Below are positions 37,484 to 45,370 of a stretch of 64,000 nucleotides of DNA, piece by piece. A program made the position numbers and the translations under genes. The notes beneath the pieces are model-generated. The model saw only the letters and a list, made by a program, of their open reading frames with translations, did no database searches and had not been told where the DNA came from. Position 1 is the first letter of the stretch. Each line of letters starts with the position of its first letter. The stretch is taken from positions 1,426,001 to 1,490,000 of the forward strand of contig NZ_CAJGYV010000001.1 in assembly GCF_904846055.1 (NCBI RefSeq), given 5' to 3'. The stretch is from Psychrobacter ciconiae (GTDB taxonomy: Bacteria > Pseudomonadota > Gammaproteobacteria > Pseudomonadales > Moraxellaceae).

Positions 37484-38878
37484 ATGACCACTTGCCAACC
37501 TACGCAAAATTGTATTTATTTTGGTGTTGCCGGAACTGGAAAAACGCACCAATTATTAGCGCTTGCCAAAGATTATACCGATGAATTTGCCGCGTTAAGT
37601 ATTGATGAGCTTTGCGCGCAGTTGGTGACGCCCCTTAACTGGCGCGAGGTGATTTGCTTGGTTTTTTTAGAGTTTAAAAATAAAAACCAAGAGCTGATAA
37701 AAGTGCCAGAGCTGCTTGAGCATCCTTTTTTCGTGGCAAAAGCGGCGCAAAATCTTCGTGATAAAAATTTAAGTGCCACCGCGTGGTCAGTACTTCAGCA
37801 GTTTAGTAACACTGACTCCACCACCGTTCGTTATAAAAACCGCGCCGCCCAAGCGTATTTTGATAAACATGACAGCGGTGCTTGGTACTTATTGCCCGAG
37901 ATTGAACCGTTTTTAACCAATCTTCATGAGCAATTGCGCGAGTTTCAGCACGCTTGTCAGCAAAATCAAGCGACGGCAAACCGCTTTGAGCGCTTTAGTA
38001 TGATAAGCTTTCATCAAGCTTATGGCTATGAAGAGTTTGTTGAGGGTATCCGCCCAACCTTAAATAGTGAATCGGCAAGTAGCCAAGCCATGAGCTATAC
38101 CATTCGTGATGGCGCGTTTTTGACGCTTTGTCAGCGCGCCGCTCGCGACCCAAACCGCCGCTACGCCATGCTCATTGATGAGATCAACCGCGCCAATGTG
38201 TCGCGCGTGTTTGGTGAATTGCTGAGCTTGATTGAGCCGGATAAGCGTTTAGGAATGCCTAACGCCATGACGGTAGCGCTTGCCTATTCAGGGCGGCAGT
38301 TTGGAATCCCAAGTAACGTCGATATTTTTGCCACCATGAACACGCAAGATGTCTCGCTTGCGCCGCTTGATTTGGCATTTCGCCGCCGCTTTCGCTTTGT
38401 GGAATGCCCGCCGACGCCTGAATTATTGCCGATCATTCATATAAATAACGACAATAATGAAACTTTGGCAACGATTGATTTGGCAAAAATTTTGACAGGA
38501 TTGAATCAGCGCATTATCGAATCGCTTGGCATGGAAGCAAGATTAGGTCACGCGTTTTTTATGACCATTCATAATATTAAAGAGCTGCAATCGGCGCTTA
38601 TTGAGCAAATCATCCCGCAACTTGCGCAATTAGCAAATCAGCAATTGGATATTTTGCAATATATTTTTAACGACCCTCAGCAAGAGCTAGAGGCGCAGTT
38701 TATCCAAGCGCCCCACGTTCAGCCAAATAATGCGCTACAGTCACAACCGTTTTCAGCTTCGGGATTGTTTGGGCAATTTAACAATGCGGCAACGGGATTT
38801 GTCATGAATCCAAAGCTCATATCCGGCGATGAGCCTTTTGCCACGGCAGCAACTTATCAACGCCTTTATGCTAAATAA
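37484..38878 (+). CDS. McrB-like AAA+ NTPase without an N-terminal DNA-binding domain
   Basis: A 464-residue AAA+ protein. The P-loop GVAGTGKTH begins at residue 14, so no DNA-reading domain precedes the motor. It has Walker B MLIDEINRANVSRVFGE (about residue 229) and the McrB-type sensor MNTQDVS (about 285), in place of the usual MNTADRS, with LAFRRRFRF supplying the arginine finger. Paired with the McrC-like gene eight bases on, it suggests a type IV restriction-like or related defence system. Start is uncertain: a TTG at 37433 would add 17 residues; neither has a strong ribosome site. GTP specificity is inferred. Confidence 0.85.
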   Translation: MTTCQPTQNCIYFGVAGTGKTHQLLALAKDYTDEFAALSIDELCAQLVTPLNWREVICLVFLEFKNKNQELIKVPELLEHPFFVAKAAQNLRDKNLSATAWSVLQQFSNTDSTTVRYKNRAAQAYFDKHDSGAWYLLPEIEPFLTNLHEQLREFQHACQQNQATANRFERFSMISFHQAYGYEEFVEGIRPTLNSESASSQAMSYTIRDGAFLTLCQRAARDPNRRYAMLIDEINRANVSRVFGELLSLIEPDKRLGMPNAMTVALAYSGRQFGIPSNVDIFATMNTQDVSLAPLDLAFRRRFRFVECPPTPELLPIIHINNDNNETLATIDLAKILTGLNQRIIESLGMEARLGHAFFMTIHNIKELQSALIEQIIPQLAQLANQQLDILQYIFNDPQQELEAQFIQAPHVQPNNALQSQPFSASGLFGQFNNAATGFVMNPKLISGDEPFATAATYQRLYAK

Positions 38879-38886
38879 AATTAAAC

Positions 38887-40221
38887 GTGCTAAAAAATAA
38901 TTTTCCGCCGCGCGTGATCAGCGTTTTGGAGCATCAAGAGCTGACCCAAAATGATTTTGCCATTAAAAGCGATTTTGATTGGCTCATTGCTTGCGACTTT
39001 GATGTTTTCACCGCCCGATATCAGCGCGGCAAGTGGTGGTTAAAGATCGGTCATTATATCGGCGTGGTGTTGCTGCCAAGCGGAATCAGCCTTGAAATAC
39101 TGCCAAAAACAACGCAAACCTTAGATGCGGTAAGCATTAACGAGTCACGGCGCTGGGTTTGCCAAATGCTCAGCGATTTGTCCCAAAATAAAGTCACCCC
39201 AAAGCAAAAATTTATTGGTCAATTCAGCTCAAACTTAGCAAGCACGAACGAAAGTCCACCGCTGATTGATTGGCTCAAGGCGCATTTTTTTGAGCTGTTA
39301 AGTCAATTTTCACCAAGCAGTGCTTATCAAGCAGTAATTCAATCACAAACTAAGCTTCAAGGCAAAATCGTTATCAAAGAGCAATTAAAGCTGCCGCCAA
39401 CAGGTAAATTAGTTTGTGAAATTGACAGCCGAAGTCAAAACCTCATCAGCAACCGCTTGATAAAAAGTGCGTTACTATTATTTACCCATCATTTAAGCGG
39501 CGCGCTGCAATCTTGGCAACCGATTTTACCATTGAGCCATCAAGAGCAGCGGCAGCTTAATATCAGCTATCAGCAAGCCCAAAAGGAGCTCAAAGCGCAA
39601 GCGAAAAGCTGGCAGGCGCAGCAAAAGGCGTCTCAATGCCTTGATTTTGCCTATTGGCTGTTAAGTCAGCAGACAAATTTTCAGTCGGGCGGGGCGGTAT
39701 TAACAAAATCGCCATCTGCTCCTAAACTTTGTCTATTTATCAATATGAATCAAGCCTTTGAGCACTGGGCGGAGCTTTGTATCGCCAATGAGCTGTCACA
39801 AAACGGACACCATACCCCCGTATTTCAGCCGCGCAATGTTTGGCTTTATGATAGTGATGGGGCGGCATATTTAAGCATTCAGCCAGATTTGTTGATTTAT
39901 GAAAAGGTAAAAAATCAGCCTGCAATTTGTAGTCATGTCATCGATATGAAATGGAAAGCGACGGCAAATATTCGCGCCAGTGATGCCTATCAGCTGACAA
40001 GCTACGCGCAAGCTTATGGGGCAAATCAGGCTTGGCTTATTTATCCGGTGACCGACAATCAAGCCAAGCCGATACGGCTGCAGCAAAATACGGCAACATT
40101 GCCACGCAATGCTTCGATTAATCATTTAAACGATGCGAAGCAAACCGCGGCTGCGCTTTGGCTCATGCCGTTTAATGTCATCACAAGGTCGCTAAATCAA
40201 AGCCAAAACTCAGCTCAATGA
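38887..40221 (+). CDS. mcrC: McrC-like endonuclease subunit
   Basis: A 444-residue protein with an N-terminal beta-rich part that in McrC contacts McrB (HYIGVVLLPSGISLEILPK is the recognisable core) and a C-terminal PD-(D/E)xK nuclease: the PD of D334 and the DMK of D353/K355. It begins at GTG 38887, eight bases after the McrB-like stop, so the genes form an operon. In McrBC the C subunit cleaves DNA after GTP-driven translocation. The nuclease residues appear intact. The tRNA cluster follows about 200 bases downstream. Confidence 0.85.
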   Translation: MLKNNFPPRVISVLEHQELTQNDFAIKSDFDWLIACDFDVFTARYQRGKWWLKIGHYIGVVLLPSGISLEILPKTTQTLDAVSINESRRWVCQMLSDLSQNKVTPKQKFIGQFSSNLASTNESPPLIDWLKAHFFELLSQFSPSSAYQAVIQSQTKLQGKIVIKEQLKLPPTGKLVCEIDSRSQNLISNRLIKSALLLFTHHLSGALQSWQPILPLSHQEQRQLNISYQQAQKELKAQAKSWQAQQKASQCLDFAYWLLSQQTNFQSGGAVLTKSPSAPKLCLFINMNQAFEHWAELCIANELSQNGHHTPVFQPRNVWLYDSDGAAYLSIQPDLLIYEKVKNQPAICSHVIDMKWKATANIRASDAYQLTSYAQAYGANQAWLIYPVTDNQAKPIRLQQNTATLPRNASINHLNDAKQTAAALWLMPFNVITRSLNQSQNSAQ

Positions 40222-40302
40222 AGCTGAAAAAGCAAAAATTCTGCCTTTTTGCTTAAATTTTGACCAAAAGCACAATTATTTTAAATTAATTGCAATTAGG
40301 TG

Positions 40303-40331
40303 TTGACATACCTCCTCTTTCGCCTTATTAT
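40303..40331 (+). promoter_or_regulatory. Strong sigma-70 promoter for the tRNA cluster
   Basis: TTGACA (40303-40308), exactly 17 bases, TATTAT (40326-40331). A perfect -35 with optimal spacing, reading into the tRNA genes. Confidence 0.85.
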
Positions 40332-40421
40332 GTGCACCTCGATAGCGAGGAATCACAACAACTTAACAGCGGTTTTGTTAAGACGTTTAAAGCCAAGTTA
40401 TCGACGATTGAGAGAAAATTT

Positions 40422-40498
<77 letters not shown>

Positions 40499-40509
40499 TC
40501 TCAATAAAG

Positions 40510-40529
40510 AGCCTTACAGGCTTTTTTTT
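40510..40529 (+). terminator. Short hairpin with T-run between tRNA-Pro and tRNA-Arg
   Basis: AGCCT and AGGCT with loop TAC, then about eight T. A five-base stem is weak, so it may only attenuate transcription or act in 3' processing. Confidence 0.45.
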
Positions 40530-40563
40530 ATGTATAAGCAATTATATATAAATGCCAAATCGA

Positions 40564-40640
40564 GCGCCTGTAGCTCAGTTGGATAGAGCACCTGCCTTCT
40601 AAGTAGGTGGTCGCAGGTTCGAATCCTGCCAGGCGCGCCA
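40564..40640 (+). tRNA. tRNA-Arg (anticodon UCU)
   Basis: 77 bases with CCA encoded. Acceptor GCGCCTG/CAGGCGC, D-arm, anticodon loop CTTCTAA (anticodon TCT), and T-arm GGTTCGAATCC all fit. Confidence 0.96.
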
Positions 40641-40676
40641 TTTAGCCTGCAAATATTGCCTATAGGCAGTTATTAT

Positions 40677-40753
40677 GGCGGTTGTAGCTCAGTTGGTAGA
40701 GCCCCGGGTTGTGATCTCGGTTGTCGTGGGTTCGAGTCCCATCAATCGCCCCA
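40677..40753 (+). tRNA. tRNA-His (anticodon GUG)
   Basis: 77 bases with CCA encoded and the extra G-1 (40677) facing C73, typical of tRNA-His. Acceptor GCGGTTG pairs with CAATCGC (one G-T). Anticodon loop TTGTGAT (GTG). Confidence 0.95.
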
Positions 40754-41129
40754 ATATTTTTATTCTTGCCTCATCTTTTTTGTCCTACTCTAGTTTATCT
40801 TCATTCTTAGCTTGCCATCTTGGCGGCTTTTTTGCGTTTCTGTTTTTAATTAATTTCCTATTCTTAAGTGGATTTAATCGTTGATTGCCCATCTGGTTGA
40901 GCGTGGGTTTTTCTTGTTTTTTATTTTAAATAATAATAATTTTTACCAAATCCTCCTGATTATTAAAAAATCAATATTCAGTTAGATAATGAGCTGTTAA
41001 GTTGTGTTTAGCGTATGTATATTTTTAACTGAAGTCCATAAGTGATTAATTTGCTTGAATATTGATGTTAAGGACGCTATGTTGCAGTCCTTGAATAATT
41101 TGCACTAACTGGCTTGAGGATGAAGAGTG
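40754..41129. other. Intergenic region after the tRNA cluster
   Basis: About 375 AT-rich bases without a gene, holding the tRNA terminator near 40809 and the promoter of the AraC-type gene. A second weak hairpin with T-run, CCCA/TGGG, lies near 40886-40911. Confidence 0.5.
40809..40834 (+). terminator. Terminator after the tRNA cluster
   Basis: TGCCA and TGGCG-containing arms around TCT, extended by AGC/GCT, followed by six T. It ends transcription after tRNA-His. Confidence 0.7.
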
Positions 41130-42065
41130 ATGGATGCCCTGAGCATGCTGCTTGAAAATGTGCAACTGTGCGAGACGCGCTATTATTGCTTGGAGGGCAC
41201 AGGTGATTGGTCGTATTCCATCACCAGAAAAGATACGATTTTGTTTTATTGGGTGATGTCAGGGAACTTTTGTATCAGCGTGGGTGAGGTGTCGCGAAAG
41301 GCGCACACCGGCGATATGATTATGATTCCTAATGCCTATCGCCACGTTTGCTATGCGCTTGACTATCATGGTCGGGAGGCAAAAGCGCTAGATGATCAGC
41401 TGCTTGGCGCTGAGGCAAAGACGGTAAAGCTTGGTGAGTCAGGGGAGCTGAATTCATGCTTGATTTTGATTGAGTGTCAGTATGACAAAGAGATGATAAG
41501 ACCGTTATTGTCAGTTTTGCCGCCTATTTTGCCGGAGCATGAAGATCAGCCCGAAAGCCGCTTTGATGTGCTTGATGTTGGCACTAAACTGCTGACTCTT
41601 GAGTCAGCGCAAGAGCGTATTGGCAAAACGGCAGTCATTAATCATTGGGCAAGTATCATGATGATTGAATGTTTGCGAACCTATATTGAAAGTCTTCCTG
41701 AGGCGACGGACAATTGGCTTCAAGCCATGAAAGACCCCTATTTGGCAAAGGCGCTAACCGCCATGCACGATGCGCCCAATCGCAATTGGACCATTTACAA
41801 ATTGGCAGAGGTTGCCGGAATGTCGCGCTCAAGCTTTGCTCAGCGCTTTAAAGACATTGTGGGGATGCCGCCGCTGACTTATTTAATTGATTATCGGCTG
41901 CGCTTGGCGGCGCGCTACTTGCGATTACAGCAAAACAGCATCAGCCGTATCAGCGAGCTGGTCGGCTACGCGTCCGACTCGACTTTTAGCCAAGCCTTTA
42001 AGCGGGTCTATGGGGTATCGCCCAAAATCTACCGCCAACAATATCAAAATCAGTTGATTGCGTAA
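41130..42065 (+). CDS. AraC-family transcriptional regulator with cupin domain
   Basis: A 311-residue regulator: N-terminal cupin-like sensor domain (about residues 10-180, with GDMIMIPNAYRHV) and a C-terminal double HTH (about 210-311: WTIYKLAEVAGMSRSSFAQRFKDIVGMPPLTYL and ISELVGYASDSTFSQAFKRVYGVSPK). The sensor resembles the Cupin_6 type found in AraC proteins often linked to chloride or metal/organic stress, but the ligand is unknown. It has GAGGA before the ATG at 41130; a GTG three bases earlier is also open. It is isolated between the tRNAs and the T2SS genes. Confidence 0.85.
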   Translation: MDALSMLLENVQLCETRYYCLEGTGDWSYSITRKDTILFYWVMSGNFCISVGEVSRKAHTGDMIMIPNAYRHVCYALDYHGREAKALDDQLLGAEAKTVKLGESGELNSCLILIECQYDKEMIRPLLSVLPPILPEHEDQPESRFDVLDVGTKLLTLESAQERIGKTAVINHWASIMMIECLRTYIESLPEATDNWLQAMKDPYLAKALTAMHDAPNRNWTIYKLAEVAGMSRSSFAQRFKDIVGMPPLTYLIDYRLRLAARYLRLQQNSISRISELVGYASDSTFSQAFKRVYGVSPKIYRQQYQNQLIA

Positions 42066-42084
42066 GCTTCATCGGCTCAAATCT

Positions 42085-42121
42085 TAAAAAAGCGTTAAGG
42101 CAACCCCTTAGCGCTTTTTTG
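42085..42121 (+). terminator. Terminator after the AraC-family gene
   Basis: AAAAAAGCGTTAAGG and CCTTAGCGCTTTTTT arms pair (one G-T) around a short loop, with a T-run. Confidence 0.85.
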
Positions 42122-42228
42122 ATGAATTTTAATAAGTTATAGCGCGGCTTTGGCTGACAAGGCGATCAACTTTAGGTAAGATAACGCTTCAATGGAAGCT
42201 AAAGTGCCAAACAAATTGTGATGAATTT

Positions 42229-43191
42229 ATGACCCAAGTTGGTAATCCGCCCAAAAAAGCGGCACGAAAATCCTGTAAAGTCACTGACAATACTGCTAAA
42301 GGTAAAACGGTTGATAATAAAGCCGCCGCTCAAGACTTAACTAAAGAAGCTTTGCTTGCACAATTTATGTTAAGTGGTGTTGGCAATCAGGATAATAATA
42401 GCGACAGTAACGCAATAAAGCTTCGCGTCAAGCTTTATAATCAGCAGCTTGAGCGCACCCGCCGATATTATGAAGCGCCAGAGCTTGCTCGCCCTACATA
42501 TTTAATCAGCCATTTAAAAGCTCAGTTTTTGGAATGGCAACAGTTTAACCTTGCCAAAAATCTAGACAAGCGCGGCTTGATTGATATTGATAATTTAGAG
42601 CGCTTATGGCAACAATTGCACGTGGTTGATGATTTAATCCATGATATTTTGCGCAAAATGCAGTCTCAGCGCCCTGCTGGTTGGCAGCTGACGGTTCAAG
42701 ATGGTCAAAATTTGCTGGCGCTGCCAACGGTCGGAAAGCTTAAGCACCCAAACCCCATCCGCGACCAAGAAAGCTTGGTCGGCTATGTGTTGACCCAGTT
42801 TGGGGTCACAAGCTTTACCTATGACCGCGGTTATTATATTGGTCACGTGGTCGGCTATTTATTTTGCTGTTATTTTTGTGCCCATTTGTCGCTCAGCTAT
42901 AGCATGACTGCGCTGCATCCTCATGCGGTCATGGACGTTGATTTTGCAAGCCTTGAGACGCCATTTATGGTAAGGCTATTGCAAAGCTTGGATGGTGATT
43001 GCAAAAAGCGCGTTTATCAGCTTGCCATTATTTGCGCGCGACTAAGCGTTTTTGCCTCTGATAAGCGCATCGAAAAGCTGCTGATTGCTGAGGTGAATGA
43101 CTTTGACAAGCAGCTTCAGCAGCAGCATTTGGATGTTTTATTGACTCAAGGCATCATGCCGGACAGTAGCGATTCAACCCCGCTTTTTTAA
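42229..43191 (+). CDS. Conserved-looking protein of unknown function upstream of gspF
   Basis: A 320-residue soluble protein I do not recognise. The first 55 residues are basic, Lys/Ala/Asn-rich and probably disordered. The rest looks helical, with RTRRYYEAPELARPTYLISHLKAQFLEWQQF, WQLTVQDGQNLLALPTVGKL and an aromatic/cysteine-rich stretch YLFCCYFCAHLSLSYSMTALHPHAV. The last segment is hydrophobic but not a clear membrane helix. It has no signal peptide. gspF begins 53 bases later on the same strand, so it may be co-transcribed with T2SS genes, but its role is unknown. Confidence 0.75.
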   Translation: MTQVGNPPKKAARKSCKVTDNTAKGKTVDNKAAAQDLTKEALLAQFMLSGVGNQDNNSDSNAIKLRVKLYNQQLERTRRYYEAPELARPTYLISHLKAQFLEWQQFNLAKNLDKRGLIDIDNLERLWQQLHVVDDLIHDILRKMQSQRPAGWQLTVQDGQNLLALPTVGKLKHPNPIRDQESLVGYVLTQFGVTSFTYDRGYYIGHVVGYLFCCYFCAHLSLSYSMTALHPHAVMDVDFASLETPFMVRLLQSLDGDCKKRVYQLAIICARLSVFASDKRIEKLLIAEVNDFDKQLQQQHLDVLLTQGIMPDSSDSTPLF

Positions 43192-43244
43192 GTACTTAAC
43201 AACATAGCTCAATATATTGGCTTAGATTTTTCATAGAGACCGTT

Positions 43245-44447
43245 ATGCCAGCTTTTCATTTCAAAGCCCTTGATGAGCAAGGCGTGGTTCAAAAAGGGCT
43301 GCTTGAGGGGGACTCAGCGCGGCAAATCCGTCAGCAGCTTCGCGACAAGCGTTGGACGCCGATGGAAGTTAGCGCCGTTTATGACAAAAAGACCCCCCAA
43401 AAAAGCCGCTATAAAAAGCCATCCGCTTATGAATTGGCGCTGCTGACAAGGCAGCTGTCCGTGCTGCTTGCCGCTGCCATTCCGCTTGAGGAAGCTTTAG
43501 CAGCCGTCGCTAAACAATCGCCAAAAACGCATATTAAGTCGTTGATGCTCGCCATTCGCTCAAGCGTTTTGGAGGGGTTGAGCCTTGCCCGCGCCCTTGA
43601 GCAAGCGGCAAGCTTTCCGCCACTTTATATTGCCACTATTGCCGCTGGCGAAAAGTCGGGGCATTTGGATTTGATTTTAAATCAGCTTGCCGATTACACC
43701 GAAAACCGCTTTGCTTTGCAAAAAAAAATCCAAGGCGCGATGGTGTATCCCATTGTGCTTATGGTGATGGCGTTTGCGGTCATTATTGGCTTGATGAGCT
43801 TTGTCGTTCCCAAAATTGTCAAGGTGTTTGAGCAATCCGAGCAAGCACTGCCGCTGATAACCCAAGTGGTGTTGGCGCTGTCCAACTTGATTACCGCTTG
43901 GTGGTGGCTGATGCTTGCGCTGATTGCCGCTTTGGCGTTTTTGGGAGTTCGCTTTGCCAAAACGCAATCCGGAAAGCTTGCCATTGACAGCTTGGTGTTA
44001 AAGCTCCCCATTTTAGGCAAACTGTCGCGTGGATTAAATGCCGCCCGCTTTGCCAGCACCCTTGCCATTTTGGTACGCTCAGGAGTACCGCTCATTGAAG
44101 CGCTGCACATTGGCGCGGCGGTGACGACCAATTTGCATATCCAAAGTACCATTATCAGTGCTGCCAACCGCGTGACCGAGGGCGCAAGTCTGTCAAGCCA
44201 ACTGGATAAATCAAGTTATTTTCCGCCGATGATGGTTCAAATGATAAAAAGTGGCGAAAATTCCGGTGAGCTTGAAGGGATGCTGACCCGCGCTGCCAAC
44301 ATGCAAGAAAACGAGGCGACCAACTTTATCAGCACCTTATTGTCCTTGCTTGAGCCGTTGATGCTCGTTCTTATGGGCGTTGTCGTGATGATTATCGTGA
44401 TGGCGGTGATGCTGCCGATTGTCAATATGAATGATTTGGCGGGCTGA
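43245..44447 (+). CDS. gspF: Type II secretion inner-membrane platform protein GspF
   Basis: Polytopic inner-membrane protein of the T2SS assembly platform that interacts with GspE. The 400-residue protein has two GspF cytoplasmic domains, each starting with a conserved helix (LTRQLSVLLAAAIPLEEAL and ARFASTLAILVRSGVPLIEAL), and three membrane helices (about residues 165-190, 215-235 and 370-395). Length is usual for GspF. It follows the unknown gene by 53 bases and precedes gspG. Confidence 0.94.
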   Translation: MPAFHFKALDEQGVVQKGLLEGDSARQIRQQLRDKRWTPMEVSAVYDKKTPQKSRYKKPSAYELALLTRQLSVLLAAAIPLEEALAAVAKQSPKTHIKSLMLAIRSSVLEGLSLARALEQAASFPPLYIATIAAGEKSGHLDLILNQLADYTENRFALQKKIQGAMVYPIVLMVMAFAVIIGLMSFVVPKIVKVFEQSEQALPLITQVVLALSNLITAWWWLMLALIAALAFLGVRFAKTQSGKLAIDSLVLKLPILGKLSRGLNAARFASTLAILVRSGVPLIEALHIGAAVTTNLHIQSTIISAANRVTEGASLSSQLDKSSYFPPMMVQMIKSGENSGELEGMLTRAANMQENEATNFISTLLSLLEPLMLVLMGVVVMIIVMAVMLPIVNMNDLAG

Positions 44448-44665
44448 TGTTTTTTTAGCCCAGTTTTCGCGCATTTTTTGAATTCAATCACGCCCTGATA
44501 TCAAAGCTTAATTTTCTTCAAGCCCATTTTACCAATTGTTAATAAAGCAACAACAATTGCGCATATCAGCCACTCTACAATAGCAACTTGGGTCGCAAAT
44601 TGTTTTGTCTTGATATTTGATTTGATATATATTGATAACTGTTTTCAATAACTTAACTGCTGGTA

Positions 44666-45154
44666 ATGAATGTTATGACCCTTGCAATCTCAAAGCTGCC
44701 TGTTGGTTCCGCAACCGCCGAGCGCTCATCGTTTAAAAAGCACGCCCAATCGGGGTTTACTTTGATTGAAATCATGGTGGTGATCGTGATTTTGGCGATT
44801 TTAGCGGGACTGGTGGTGCCAAAAGTCGTCGGTCAAAGCGACAAAGCGCGCGTAAAAACGACGGAGACGGCGCTGGCAACCGTCTCAAATGCTTTGGATA
44901 TGTATAAAGTGGACAACTCGCGCTATCCTACGACCGCTCAAGGTTTGGACGCGCTCACCACGCCGCCTGCCGATGCCAAAAATTATCCTGAAGGCGGCTA
45001 CATTAAAGGCGGTTATCCAACCGATGGCTGGGATAACGAGCTGCAATATGCCGCCCCTGGTTCTGAAGGTCGGGCTTATGACTTATTTTCGCTCGGCGCT
45101 GATGGCAAGCCCGGTGGCGAGGGCGCTGATGCGGACATTTACGCGAAGCTTTAA
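44666..45154 (+). CDS. gspG: Major pseudopilin GspG
   Basis: Main subunit of the T2SS pseudopilus. The prepilin signal ends at Q-S-G^FTLIE with Glu at +5, followed by the hydrophobic helix MVVIVILAILAGLVVPKVVG and the GspG globular part: NALDMYKVDNSRYPTTAQGLDALTTPP and a Ca2+-binding C-terminal loop ending DLFSLGADGKPGGEG. The leader is unusually long (about 30 residues before cleavage). A second in-frame ATG three codons on may be the true start. Processing needs PilD/GspO, not in this window. Confidence 0.95.
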   Translation: MNVMTLAISKLPVGSATAERSSFKKHAQSGFTLIEIMVVIVILAILAGLVVPKVVGQSDKARVKTTETALATVSNALDMYKVDNSRYPTTAQGLDALTTPPADAKNYPEGGYIKGGYPTDGWDNELQYAAPGSEGRAYDLFSLGADGKPGGEGADADIYAKL

Positions 45155-45212
45155 TCCTTTAAACAAAAGCGTAATCGACCGCTAAAAATGGCGTTCAACC
45201 CAGTTAATAAAG

Positions 45213-45248
45213 TATCAATCAAGCGGTTATCTTGGTTGATATTTTTTT
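45213..45248 (+). terminator. Terminator after gspG
   Basis: TATCAATCAAG and CTTGGTTGATA pair with one G-T around a seven-base loop, then seven T. Confidence 0.85.
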
Positions 45249-45370
45249 AATGCCATATTTGTCGCCTCAAAAATCAAGCAGATAATGGTGCTTTGAATCC
45301 CAAATTCAGCCATTTATTATTAGTTTTTATATTTTATTTTTCCATGATTTGTCAGCAAAGGTAGCCTTTT

